Of a stretch of DNA of 64,000 nt, positions 29,882 to 39,160 are shown one piece after another. The position numbers and the translations under genes are program-made. Numbering within the stretch: position 1 is the stretch's first letter; every line of letters begins with the position of its first letter. The notes under the pieces were generated by a model. It searched no databases and was not told the DNA's origin. It was given only the letters and a program-made list of their open reading frames with translations. The DNA is from Thioalkalivibrio sp. HK1 (GTDB lineage: Bacteria > Pseudomonadota > Gammaproteobacteria > HK1): positions 43,018-107,017 of the forward strand of contig JFBG01000023.1 of the NCBI GenBank assembly GCA_000583135.1, written 5' to 3'.

Positions 29882-30912
29882 GCGTTCCCGTTCTGACCTT
29901 TTTCAATAATAAAGGGGGAGTCGGAAAGACTTCCTTGATCTATCACTTGGCATGGATTCTTTCCGACTTGGATAAGAGGGTTGTCATTGCAGATCTCGAT
30001 CCGCAAGCCAACTTGACCGCCGCTTTTTTGGAAGAGGAAAGGGTTGATGAAATATGGGAGAGTCCGGATGAAAACTCTACGGTCTATCAGTTTCTTGATG
30101 CTTTGATCAACGGGGTGGGCGATCTGCGAAAGCCCAATTTATATTCGATCGATGATTGCCTTTATCTGATTCCGGGGGATATGCGTTTATCGAGGCTCGA
30201 AGATGGGCTGTCGGATCAATGGCCAAGGTGCATGGATGATAATAATCTATACCGTCCGATGCGAATCATCAGTTCTTTTTGGCAGATTCTTCAAATGGCG
30301 GCCGAGGAGTCGCAAGCGGAGTTGATCTTGACCGATATCGGACCCAATCTCGGGGCCATCAACCGCTCCGTGCTTTTGGCCACGGACTATGTCGCCATTC
30401 CTTTGGGCGCCGATCTATTCTCTTTGCAGGGACTCAAAAACTTGGGTCCTTCTTTGGATGGCTGGAGAAAAAATTGGAAAAAGCGATTGGATAACTGGAA
30501 CGGTAGCGAGGATAAAACCAAGTATCCGAACTTTTATCTTCCAAAGGGCAGCATGCAGCCGATCGGCTATCTTTGCCGGCAGCATGGCGTGCGATTGACC
30601 CGCCCGGTCATCGCCTACGATCGATGGGTGCAGCGTATTCCTCGGACCTATCGGGAGATGATCTTGAACGAAGAGCCTGCCGATGATAAAGCGATCAAAC
30701 AGCAAGATGATCCTTATTGCTTGGCAACCATCAAACACTATCGTAGTTTGGTGCCTATGGGTCAGGAGTACCGCAAGCCGATTTTCAAACTGACTCCGGC
30801 GGACGGGGCTATCGGTTCCCATGCCGGTGCCGTGCAGGATGCAAGGAGAGACTTCGAGAGGTTGGCGAGGCGTATTCTCGATGAGATGGAAAACAAGGGA
30901 ATGGAAAAGTAA
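29878..30912 (+). CDS. ParA-family ATPase
   Basis: The 344-residue protein has a deviant Walker A motif FFNNKGGVGKTSL at residues about 7-19, Walker A' VVIADLDPQANLTAAF, and a Walker B-like LILTDIGPNLGAINR. These are the hallmarks of ParA/MinD/Soj ATPases. ParA proteins dimerise on DNA or membranes and move cargo such as plasmids. There is no ParB nearby. The partner gene is the ATGA-coupled AlbA/HATPase protein, so it may serve that protein rather than chromosome segregation. The middle segment (about 190-260) is charged and unlike standard partition ParA. Confidence 0.85.
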   Translation: MSVPVLTFFNNKGGVGKTSLIYHLAWILSDLDKRVVIADLDPQANLTAAFLEEERVDEIWESPDENSTVYQFLDALINGVGDLRKPNLYSIDDCLYLIPGDMRLSRLEDGLSDQWPRCMDDNNLYRPMRIISSFWQILQMAAEESQAELILTDIGPNLGAINRSVLLATDYVAIPLGADLFSLQGLKNLGPSLDGWRKNWKKRLDNWNGSEDKTKYPNFYLPKGSMQPIGYLCRQHGVRLTRPVIAYDRWVQRIPRTYREMILNEEPADDKAIKQQDDPYCLATIKHYRSLVPMGQEYRKPIFKLTPADGAIGSHAGAVQDARRDFERLARRILDEMENKGMEK

Positions 30913-31569
30913 GGATTTGCCGTTGACTCTCTCGACGACATACTTTCTCGATGAGATAGGGGCACTGCCGGATCTTTCGGGAAGGGATAAAGGCGGATAG
31001 GGGGTGTGAGAGTCGTCCGACCAAGATAGCGGAATCGAAATTCAGCCGACATCTCGGTTGCGATTGAATCGGCCGATGCCGGGGTTCACCGAGAAGCGAA
31101 ACCCGAGTCCCTTCGGTGGGATGGCTATGGGTGCAGATGGCAAATACATTCTCTCAGGTGTACTCGACGCCCCTGACCGGAGATGATCGGGCTGGAGCGA
31201 TGAGTCGGGCAGGTTGCCGCCCGCCCCCTTCGAAGGATGCATCGACAGCGCCTCGGGCGTTGGCGATACGAAAAGGATCGACGACCAAGATGATGGTTGG
31301 ATCGCCCGTTGCACCTGCACGTCTCGCCCTCGGAATCCGGATGCCTGCCAAAAACGATGTATTTGCGCCACGGATGAGGGGATAATATCCACCGACCGGC
31401 TTGAATCGGGCGCGAAATCGGGCAAGATATCCGATGTTCTTCAAACGATCCACTCTCAATGGGCGAAAAACATGTCGATTCGAAGCCATTCGGGGGTTGT
31501 CGTCGGATACGATATCACGCCATATCACATCATCCGAAACGGCTCGATGCAAAGGGGAGGAGGCCGACG
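30913..31569. other. Intergenic region before the methyltransferase operon
   Basis: About 650 bases with frames on both strands but no recognisable domain or RNA gene. The composition returns to the GC-rich average, so the right border of the accessory block probably lies near 31 kb. The promoter of the following operon is expected in the last 100 bases. Confidence 0.45.
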
Positions 31570-32889
31570 ATGAAGGAAGGGCAAGGCTCGCATCCACTGG
31601 GTCTTTCCGGTACACGAGGTGAAAAAGACGCCTCCGAGCGTCATACGAAGCGCCCGTCCGCGCTGGATCGGTGGATCGTTCGACGCATCGCCGCTCAGCT
31701 GGGCCGGCCGCCGGTGGCGATCGCGCTGTGGAACGGCGAGGATATCTATCATCCCGTCGGTGAATGTCATGGGCGCATTCTTTTCCGGGATCGGCAGGCT
31801 CTGCAGGGGGTGGCTTTCGCCCCCGAGCTCGGCTTCGGGGACGCTTACAGCGCCGATCGTATCGATGTGATCGGCGATCTGATCGATGTGCTGATGCATT
31901 GCTATCGCAGCGCGGAACGAGCGGGCTCCAAGGTCAGCAAGCGCGGTTTGCTCGGAGGGCTCCCCAAACCCGGCTCCAATACGCGCACGAACTCGCGCAA
32001 GCATATTCACCATCACTACGATCTCGGCAACGATTTCTATCGGCTGTGGCTCGACGAGAACATGGTCTATACCTGCGCCTACTATGATCGAGAGGATGCG
32101 ACTTTGGAGCAGGCGCAAGAAGCGAAGATGGATCATGTCTGTCGCAAGTTGATGCTAAAGCCGGATCAAACGGTGGTCGAAGCGGGCTGCGGCTGGGGCA
32201 CGTTGGCGTTGTATATGGCGCGCGAGTACGGCGTCAAGGTGCGGGCCTTCAATATCTCGACGGAGCAGATCGCCCATGCCCGAGAGGAGGCGACGAGACA
32301 GGGGCTTGCGGACAAGGTGGAATTCGTGCAGGACGACTATCGCAATATCAACGGCGATTTCGATGCCTTCGTGTCGGTGGGAATGCTCGAGCACGTGGGG
32401 GTCGACAACTATCAAACCTTGGGTGATGTCATCTCCCGCTCTTTGAAACCGGAGGGTCTTGCGCTAATCCACAGCGTCGGCCGAAATCGTCCCACTCCGG
32501 TCAACGCTTGGCTGGAACAACGCATCTTTCCCGGTAGTTACCCTCCGAGTCTGCGCGAGATGATGGATATCTTCGAGCCTCATAATTTCTCGATCATCGA
32601 TATCGAGAATCTGCGCTTGCACTATGCCCGTACCCTCAGGGAATGGCTGACGCGCTTCGATCGGGTGGTGGAAACCGTCCGCGCCAAATACGATGAAAGT
32701 TTCGTGCGCGCTTGGCGTCTTTATCTTGCGGGTTGTTCGGCAGCCTTCGCCTCCAATTCGCTCCAACTGTTTCAGGTGGTCTGCGCTCCGTCGGGCAATA
32801 ACAAGGTGCCTTGGACCCGAGCCCATATTTATCCCGCCTCGAAAGCATCGAATGGCGGTGGCTCATCGAGCCCGCCTTTGGGAGATTGA
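31570..32889 (+). CDS. Cyclopropane-fatty-acid synthase-like SAM methyltransferase
   Basis: ATG 31570 follows a GGAGG ribosome site and gives 439 residues. The family motifs are HHHYDLGNDFYRLWLDEN, YTCAYY, the SAM loop VEAGCGWGTLALYMAREYG, SVGMLEHVG and IFPGSYPPS. Members add a methylene or methyl group from S-adenosylmethionine across lipid acyl double bonds at the membrane. The next gene starts 3 bp after the stop. That flavoprotein suggests a two-step modification (methylation then reduction) rather than simple cyclopropanation. The frame is open upstream to 31459, but the ribosome site favours 31570. Confidence 0.87.
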   Translation: MKEGQGSHPLGLSGTRGEKDASERHTKRPSALDRWIVRRIAAQLGRPPVAIALWNGEDIYHPVGECHGRILFRDRQALQGVAFAPELGFGDAYSADRIDVIGDLIDVLMHCYRSAERAGSKVSKRGLLGGLPKPGSNTRTNSRKHIHHHYDLGNDFYRLWLDENMVYTCAYYDREDATLEQAQEAKMDHVCRKLMLKPDQTVVEAGCGWGTLALYMAREYGVKVRAFNISTEQIAHAREEATRQGLADKVEFVQDDYRNINGDFDAFVSVGMLEHVGVDNYQTLGDVISRSLKPEGLALIHSVGRNRPTPVNAWLEQRIFPGSYPPSLREMMDIFEPHNFSIIDIENLRLHYARTLREWLTRFDRVVETVRAKYDESFVRAWRLYLAGCSAAFASNSLQLFQVVCAPSGNNKVPWTRAHIYPASKASNGGGSSSPPLGD

Positions 32890-32892
32890 TCG

Positions 32893-33900
32893 ATGGAAAA
32901 CGCCGATGTTCTCATCATCGGGGGCGGCCCGGCGGGCTCGTCCTGCGCCAGGCGCTTGGTGCAAGAGGGCTCCTCGGTGATGGTGCTCGATCGAGAGGAG
33001 TTTCCGCGCACGAAACTATGCGCGGGCTGGATCACGCCGGAGGTGGTTTCCGATCTCGAGATCGATCCGAAGAACTATCCCCATCGCTTCAATACCTTCG
33101 ATGGCATCGTGGTGCATATCAAAGGCTTGAAGTTCACCTTGCCGAGCGTACAGCATTCGATCCGGCGTTATGAATTCGACGACTACCTTCTAAAACGCAG
33201 CGGCGCTCGGGTTTTCGTGCATAACGCCCGTACCATCGAGCATGATCCGAGCGATGGCTCCTTCACCGTCGACGGTCGTTTTCGGGCGCGCTACCTGATC
33301 GGAGCCGGGGGAACTCGCTGCCCGGTCTATCGCACCTTTTTCCGCGATGCCAACCCTCGCGCCCGCGAGTTGCAAGCGGCCACCTACGAGCACGAACTTC
33401 CCTACGAGTGGAAGGACGAGCGCTGTCATCTATGGTTTTTCGACAAGGGCTTGCCGGGCTACGCTTGGTATGTGCCCAAACAGAACGGCTACCTCAACTG
33501 CGGCATCGGCGCGATCGCCGAGAAAATGAAGGCGAAGGGGGCGGATATCAAATCACACTGGCAGCACTTCGCCCGCAAATTGGAGCGTCGCCGCCTTACC
33601 CCCGAAGCCGAGTTTTCGCCCAAGGGTTATAGCTATTACCTGCGGGGGAATGTGGATGTGGTGCGGATCGGGAACGCTTTCATCACCGGGGATTCCGCCG
33701 GATTGGCAACGCGCGATCTCTGCGAGGGTATCGGGCCTGCGGTGCGCAGCGGCTTTCGCGCCGCCGATGCCATCACCAAGGGGAGCGAATACCGATTGCA
33801 TGATATTGCGGCATATAGCTCGGAGTTCACTTTGGTCCGTTGGTTGTTGGAACGCAACTTCGCCGGTGGCAAGTTGGAGATTCCTTCCGCCCCCGCTTGA
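32893..33900 (+). CDS. Geranylgeranyl-reductase-family FAD oxidoreductase
   Basis: The 335-residue flavoprotein starts ADVLIIGGGPAGSSCARRL, the FAD dinucleotide-binding fold. It continues with LDREEFPRTKLCAGWITPE, in which the cysteine loop typical of geranylgeranyl reductase-type proteins can be seen, and VRIGNAFITGDSAGLATRDL, the second FAD motif. Family members reduce isolated lipid double bonds or hydroxylate aromatics. The 3-bp gap after the methyltransferase gene indicates one transcript and a shared lipid substrate. No partner ferredoxin lies adjacent, though a ferredoxin pair is 7 kb away. Confidence 0.85.
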   Translation: MENADVLIIGGGPAGSSCARRLVQEGSSVMVLDREEFPRTKLCAGWITPEVVSDLEIDPKNYPHRFNTFDGIVVHIKGLKFTLPSVQHSIRRYEFDDYLLKRSGARVFVHNARTIEHDPSDGSFTVDGRFRARYLIGAGGTRCPVYRTFFRDANPRARELQAATYEHELPYEWKDERCHLWFFDKGLPGYAWYVPKQNGYLNCGIGAIAEKMKAKGADIKSHWQHFARKLERRRLTPEAEFSPKGYSYYLRGNVDVVRIGNAFITGDSAGLATRDLCEGIGPAVRSGFRAADAITKGSEYRLHDIAAYSSEFTLVRWLLERNFAGGKLEIPSAPA

Positions 33901-34200
33901 GATTCGGACCCTCATCGCAAGATCGAAGGATCGGGAGCGATCCGCCGGCATCGTTCATGGACGGTCGACGGCCGAACGCCTGTTGATCGCCTATCCCTAT
34001 CGCCTTGTCGCCGAAAAGGGCTAGGCGCTGCTTGCTTGACGATCCGGCATGGAAATTCGAATGCATCGCATCGACCGCTCGATCCCTCCCAAAGTACCGG
34101 TCGCTCGATGCGATCGGGGGTTGACGATCTTGTCGATGCCGTCGTTCTCGGCTCGGTGCGTGCGCGCTCGGCCTTGTAACCCTCGCCAAATCCATCAATC
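33901..34200. other. Intergenic region before the ABC-F gene
   Basis: Three hundred bases between two + strand genes. No gene, RNA or clear terminator was recognised. Frames on both strands are continuations of neighbouring antisense shadows. Confidence 0.4.
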
Positions 34201-36201
34201 ATGATTCGGATCGATGATGTCGCGCTCTTTCGCGGCCCCAAGGCGGTGTTGGAAAAAGCCGATTTGGTGGTGCAACGGGGGCAGAAGGTCGGGGTGGTCG
34301 GCGCCAACGGTGCGGGTAAATCCAGTCTCGTTCAGATGATCCTGGGGCGGCTCGCTCCGGATCGAGGGCGGCTCGATCTCCCCGCCGGTCTCGATATCGC
34401 CACCATTGCCCAGCAAGCCCCTAGCGGTCCTCAGGCATTGATCGATTATGTCGTCGAGGGGGATGCCCGCATCGCCGATATCCGCGCCCGCATGGCAAGG
34501 GCGCTGTCCAAGGGCGATGCGCTGGCCGAGGCCGCGGCCCACTCCGATCTCGAAGCCATCCATGGTCATGGCGCACAAGCCGCCGCCGCCCGCATCCTGC
34601 GGGGGCTGGGTTTCGAGCCGGAGGACGAGCGGCGATCCTTGGACGATCTCTCCGGGGGGATGCGGATGCGGGCGGCGCTCGCTCGCACCCTGACCGCCCC
34701 GTGCGACCTCCTGCTGCTGGACGAGCCCACCAACCATCTCGATGTGGACGCCGTTCTTTGGCTCGAGGCTTGGCTGCGTCGCCATCGAGGCACCCTCTTG
34801 GTCATCTCCCACGATCAGGAATTTCTCGATCCGGTCGTCGATCACATCGCCTTGATCAGCGCCGGCCGCATCTTTTTCTATACCGGCAACTACAGCGAGT
34901 TCGAGCGTCGCCGCGGCGAGGATCTTCGGCGATCGCACCAGCAGGCCGAGCGACAAAGCCGGGAACGGGCGCGAATGGAGGCTTTCGTCGAGCGCTTTCG
35001 GGCCAAGGCGAGCAAGGCCCGGCAGGCGCAAAGCCGGCTCAAAGCCTTGGCGAGGATGGAGGAGATCACCCCGCTGCCGATCGCTTCGTCGAGCGACTAT
35101 CGCTTCGAATTTCCCGGACCCGAGCACCTTCCGCGGCCGCTGCTGACCCTCGACAATGCATCGTTCGGCTACGGAAGCCGTACCGTTTTGCACGATATCG
35201 GTATGACCCTCGTTCCCGGCGATCGCATCGCGCTTTTGGGGGCGAACGGGATGGGAAAATCCACCTTGATGCGGGGAATGGCCGCGGCCCTCGCTCCGCA
35301 GTCGGGGCAGGTGGGGCGTTCGCCGCATACGAAGATCGGCTATTTCACCCAGCACCGGATCGAGCAGATCGATCTACGAAGCAGTCCGCTCGACTTGGTG
35401 CGCTCCATCGATCCGGCGATGCGAGAACAACGAGCGCGGGATTTTCTCGGCGGTTTCGGCTTCGGCTCGGAGGCGGTCATCAACCCGGTGGAACCTCTTT
35501 CCGGCGGCGAGAAAACCCGCCTCGCCTTGGCGCTATTGCTCTTGGAGCGCCCCAATCTGCTGTTGCTCGACGAGCCCACGAACCACCTCGATATCGATAT
35601 GCGCCGGGCTCTGGCCCTCGCTTTGCAGTCCTTCCCCGGGGCGTTGGTGCTGGTTTCACATGATCGCCATCTGCTGCGCCTTGTCAGCGATTCCCTTTGG
35701 CTGGTCGCAAAAGGGCAGGTGCAGCCTTTCAAAGGCGATCTCGACGACTACCGTGCATGGCTGCTCTCGGGGCTCTCCGGTCCGCAGTCCTCTTTGCCTT
35801 CCGATGCGATCTCGGCCGATGATTCAGGTGCCCGATCGAAAGATACCGAACTTGCCCCTTCCTCTCGGGCGCCGGCTTTACGAAAGCGCGATCGACAGCA
35901 AAGAAAGCGCGAGGAGGCCGAGCGCCGTCAGCGCATCGCCCCTCTCAAACGAGCGATCGATGACTTGGAATCCGACCTCGATCGATTGGGAAAAGAGCGG
36001 GCCGAGATCGGGACCATTCTCGCCGACAGCACCACCTATCAAAATATGGAGCACGAGCAGTTGCAGGAGTTGCTCGCCCGCCACCGCCGGCTCGATATCG
36101 ATATCGAAAAAGCCGAGAGCGCTTGGCTGGAAAAGAGCGAATCCTTGGCGAAGTTGAACGATCAAGATATCGAGCGAAACGAGGCGGAAGAGGTTTCTTG
36201 A
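34201..36201 (+). CDS. ABC-F family ATPase (YheS/Uup type)
   Basis: The 666-residue protein has two ABC domains in tandem and no membrane segments, the ABC-F plan. These proteins bind the ribosomal E site and modulate translation. Walker A motifs are GANGAGKSS (about 36) and GANGMGKST (about 350). Signatures are DLSGGMRMRAALA and LSGGEKTRLALA, and both Walker B sites read LLLLDEPTNHLD. The inter-domain linker (about 230-300) is rich in Arg and Glu. The C-terminus (about 560-660) is a coiled coil, as in YheS and Uup. The gene stands alone. Confidence 0.92.
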   Translation: MIRIDDVALFRGPKAVLEKADLVVQRGQKVGVVGANGAGKSSLVQMILGRLAPDRGRLDLPAGLDIATIAQQAPSGPQALIDYVVEGDARIADIRARMARALSKGDALAEAAAHSDLEAIHGHGAQAAAARILRGLGFEPEDERRSLDDLSGGMRMRAALARTLTAPCDLLLLDEPTNHLDVDAVLWLEAWLRRHRGTLLVISHDQEFLDPVVDHIALISAGRIFFYTGNYSEFERRRGEDLRRSHQQAERQSRERARMEAFVERFRAKASKARQAQSRLKALARMEEITPLPIASSSDYRFEFPGPEHLPRPLLTLDNASFGYGSRTVLHDIGMTLVPGDRIALLGANGMGKSTLMRGMAAALAPQSGQVGRSPHTKIGYFTQHRIEQIDLRSSPLDLVRSIDPAMREQRARDFLGGFGFGSEAVINPVEPLSGGEKTRLALALLLLERPNLLLLDEPTNHLDIDMRRALALALQSFPGALVLVSHDRHLLRLVSDSLWLVAKGQVQPFKGDLDDYRAWLLSGLSGPQSSLPSDAISADDSGARSKDTELAPSSRAPALRKRDRQQRKREEAERRQRIAPLKRAIDDLESDLDRLGKERAEIGTILADSTTYQNMEHEQLQELLARHRRLDIDIEKAESAWLEKSESLAKLNDQDIERNEAEEVS

Positions 36202-36385
36202 CGATCCTTTCGCCCTTGCCTCGATAATATGGAGTAGGATAAAGTGGAGTAGGGCGATGATCCGAATTTTCATTGTTCACTGATGCTTGGGTGTAGTACC
36301 ATTGACCTCACGGACTCGACCGGTTTATCGGAGTAGGGCACCACGAGTCCACGGATACGCCGAAGAGGATACGGAGGGATGATGT

Positions 36386-38017
36386 ATGAGCGATCGCGGT
36401 GAAAAAATCACCATCTACATTCCGGGTGGCCTATCCAAGCGAGGAATCAAAGTCGCCGATATCGTCAATTGGACCGGACAAGTGTTTGTTTGTCAGCGAG
36501 AAGAGATCGAGAATTTGGAAAGCGAGTGGGGAGATGAAATCGAACGTCAGGGGATTTATATTCTTTTCGGAGGGAATGATACCGGGCGAAAACCGGCTAT
36601 TTATATAGCGGAAACTGAGAATGTCAAAATTCAGTTGCGCTTGCATCTGGCGGAAACGGATTTTTGGGAGATTGCTTTTATCCTCATCAACAAAGACGAA
36701 AACATCAATAAAACACACTTCAAATACCTTGAAGCACGTATGATGGACCTAGCGAAAAATGCCGATAAGTTGAATCTTGAGAACCGGAGCATCCCAAAAC
36801 TGCCACCGATCTCCCGATCCGATCAATCGATGGCGGATAGGTATTTGGAGCATGTCATCACTCTTCTCGATACTCTCGGGTTTTCTTATCTCGAACGAAG
36901 AGAAGAACGGCGTTTACCTGAAAAAACGAACGAAGCATGGGAAAACGCGCTTATAGATGCCGATGGTAATTTGACGACAGTAAGTACATCATCAAAATAT
37001 GGATATCATAGCACTACCAAAAATTCCCCAAAGCGAATACGCACCGAATATCCGAGAGTCAAGGAGATGATGGTTGCTGGCGTAATGAAAGCCGGTGATA
37101 TTATTTGGTTCAAAAGAACTCCCGATCGAAGGGCGGTTTTGACTATGGATGGAAGATGCGAGTATGAGGGAAAAGAAATGAGTCTGGCGGAGTATGCTAA
37201 AATCGCATCGGGGTGGAGTGGGGTGGTGTCAATCTATGATTATTTGATCCATGGCTCGAGTGGAGTAACCATAGGAGGTTTGCGCAACCAGTTGTCCGTT
37301 TCACCTTCCCGCGCCCGCTCAAGTTCGATATCGACCGATCAACTACCATCACGAATCAACCTACCGAATATCAAGGATATGGTAGCAGCCGGAGTAATGA
37401 AAATCGGGGATGTTGTCTGGTTCAAAAAAACACCTGATCAAAAAGCCATTTTGATTTCAGATGAAAGATGCAAATATCATGGGGAAGAGATGAGCTTGGT
37501 GGATTACGGAAAAATCGTATCGGGATGGACCGCGGTTAATGTCTATCAATATTTCATTCATGGCCCAAGCGGGCAAACCATTGAGTATCTGCGTGATCGA
37601 CTGATCGAATCGACTTCTGATGTTCGCCTGAATTCGGTATCACCCAATCGACCGCAACCGAAAGCGAAACCGACGGATTCCTTATCCTGTATCAGGCTGT
37701 ATTTCAATGCTCCTCTGAAAAAAATCAGAGCATCGGGCATTTACTCATCCGATGCGTTCCTCGTCCTAGCGGGTTCATTGGGTGCTAGGGAGGTGAGCCC
37801 CCGTTTAATTCCATGGGGCCGTGCGAAACGGGAAAGCTTGATCGCACGTGGCGAAATCAAATACCAAGGAGATCAGATCTATTTCATGCAAGATGTAAAA
37901 TTCAAGACGCCATCAACGGCAGCCGTAGTGATCTCCGGAGCGTCACAAAACGGACGGATCGTTTGGAAAGACAAAGACGGAAAAACGCTCAAAGAGATTC
38001 AAGAAGAGTCGTCTTGA
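36386..38017 (+). CDS. GIY-YIG-like protein with two RAMA-like repeats and DUF4357
   Basis: The 543-residue protein seems to combine several domains. Residues about 45-180 resemble GIY-YIG nuclease-family proteins: GIYILFG, AIYIAETENVKIQLRLHL with the Arg, and KYLEARMMDLA with the Glu. Two similar ~75-residue repeats at about 222-295 and 325-395 (AGVMKAGDIIWFKRTPD and AGVMKIGDVVWFKKTPD) look like RAMA domains, found with restriction and methylation proteins. The C-terminus (about 500-543) fits DUF4357, FKTPSTAAVVISGASQNGRI. The start follows GGAGGG. Codon use is more AT-rich than both neighbours, which suggests acquisition by transfer. A DNA-modification or defence role is an inference. Confidence 0.75.
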   Translation: MSDRGEKITIYIPGGLSKRGIKVADIVNWTGQVFVCQREEIENLESEWGDEIERQGIYILFGGNDTGRKPAIYIAETENVKIQLRLHLAETDFWEIAFILINKDENINKTHFKYLEARMMDLAKNADKLNLENRSIPKLPPISRSDQSMADRYLEHVITLLDTLGFSYLERREERRLPEKTNEAWENALIDADGNLTTVSTSSKYGYHSTTKNSPKRIRTEYPRVKEMMVAGVMKAGDIIWFKRTPDRRAVLTMDGRCEYEGKEMSLAEYAKIASGWSGVVSIYDYLIHGSSGVTIGGLRNQLSVSPSRARSSSISTDQLPSRINLPNIKDMVAAGVMKIGDVVWFKKTPDQKAILISDERCKYHGEEMSLVDYGKIVSGWTAVNVYQYFIHGPSGQTIEYLRDRLIESTSDVRLNSVSPNRPQPKAKPTDSLSCIRLYFNAPLKKIRASGIYSSDAFLVLAGSLGAREVSPRLIPWGRAKRESLIARGEIKYQGDQIYFMQDVKFKTPSTAAVVISGASQNGRIVWKDKDGKTLKEIQEESS

Positions 38018-38110
38018 GAGTCGTTTCAAGGATTTTTGGATTCATGATGCCACCGTCGATAACTGACGCTGGTTCATCTCATCGAGCCGAATCGTGAATG
38101 AGGAGTGACG

Positions 38111-38791
38111 ATGATCGATTTCTATACCGCAGCGACGCCCAATGGCTATAAAGTATCGATCGCCTTGGAAGAAATGGGTATCGCTTACGATCTCAAGGTA
38201 CTGTCTTTATCCGACGGCGATCAAAAGCGACCCGAGTTTTTGGCGATCAATCCGAATGGACGCATTCCCGCCATCGTCGATCGGGATGCCGATGATTTTG
38301 CGGTCTTCGAATCCGGTGCCATTTTGGTTTACTTGGCGCAAAAGAGCGGACGTTTTTTCGGGGAAGGCGACGATCGGAAGCGCTCCATCGTGCTGCAATG
38401 GTTGATGTTTCAGATGGGGGGAGTCGGGCCGATGCAGGGGCAGGCCAATGTCTTTCACCGCTACTTTCCGGAGCGTTATGAACCGGCGGTGCAGCGCTAT
38501 CAAAATGAGACTCGAAGGCTCTACCAAGTGCTCGACCATCGCCTCTCCCAAGTCGAATTCCTCGCCGGGGATTACAGCATCGCCGATATGGCAACCTATC
38601 CTTGGGTCAAAATCCATGATTGGTCGGGGGTATCGGTCGAGGGTCTGGATCATCTGCAGCGTTGGATCGAGGCGATCAAGGCCCGTCCGGCGGTGGAGGT
38701 GGGGATGAGAACCCCGCCGCGCCCGGATCGTAGCGGCGATGAGGGGGCGCGTCAGGCCGAAAAAAGAGGCAGCAAAATCATTCAGCTTTGA
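38111..38791 (+). CDS. Glutathione S-transferase-like protein (YfcG/YghU type)
   Basis: The 226-residue protein starts [20 protein letters not shown], the thioredoxin fold of Nu-class GSTs such as YfcG and YghU, in which Thr/Asn replace the usual catalytic Ser or Cys. [11 protein letters not shown] holds the cis-Pro of the glutathione site, [12 protein letters not shown] follows, and the C-terminal domain has [14 protein letters not shown]. These enzymes reduce disulfides with glutathione. ATG 38111 follows GAGGAG. The charged tail after about residue 200 is unusual. Confidence 0.88.
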   Translation: MIDFYTAATPNGYKVSIALEEMGIAYDLKVLSLSDGDQKRPEFLAINPNGRIPAIVDRDADDFAVFESGAILVYLAQKSGRFFGEGDDRKRSIVLQWLMFQMGGVGPMQGQANVFHRYFPERYEPAVQRYQNETRRLYQVLDHRLSQVEFLAGDYSIADMATYPWVKIHDWSGVSVEGLDHLQRWIEAIKARPAVEVGMRTPPRPDRSGDEGARQAEKRGSKIIQL

Positions 38792-38922
38792 AGGACTGCA
38801 ATGTCGAAAAAGAAGAAGGGAGGCCCGGCAAGGAGATTGTCGATCGCATCGGAGGAAAATATCATGAGTGTTCGATCTGAAACCGAAATAAAAAGCGAGC
38901 TTTATCGATTTTTTCGTGGCTG

Positions 38923-39060
38923 GTGGGGTGGTGCAATGAAAACGAAGCGGAGATCGATCGGTTTGCGGCATTCGTTTTGCGCTGGGCATTCATCGGTTTG
39001 ATCTTCTTGGCGATCATGTCGCTATTGAAGATTTTCGCGTTCCTCCATCTGGCGCTATGA
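38923..39060 (+). CDS. Possible small membrane protein
   Basis: A short frame from GTG 38923 to TGA 39058-39060 encodes about 45 residues. A charged start (ENEAEIDRF) is followed by one strong hydrophobic helix (LRWAFIGLIFLAIMSLLKIF). The start codon and ribosome site are weak. A different frame (38801-39001), led by an AAGGA site, overlaps it. One of the two, or a frameshifted combination, may be real. Confidence 0.3.
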   Translation: MGWCNENEAEIDRFAAFVLRWAFIGLIFLAIMSLLKIFAFLHLAL

Positions 39061-39160
39061 TTCGAGCCCCGATCGAGTTTCAGCGTATCGAATCCTCATT
39101 ATCGACTATCGGTACATCGATTCGTATTGCTTGCTTGATCGCGCGCCTCGGATCGGCGAT

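Larger units (their letters stand above)
26376..30912. mobile_element. Putative integrated element or island remnant
   Basis: A tyrosine recombinase, a gene-poor 1.2-kb stretch and an AlbA/ATPase-ParA pair together form an accessory block between acdS and a lipid-modification operon. GC is lower than in the flanks. I could not find terminal direct repeats, a tRNA at either edge, transposases or phage structural genes. The borders are therefore only the outer genes. Confidence 0.4.
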
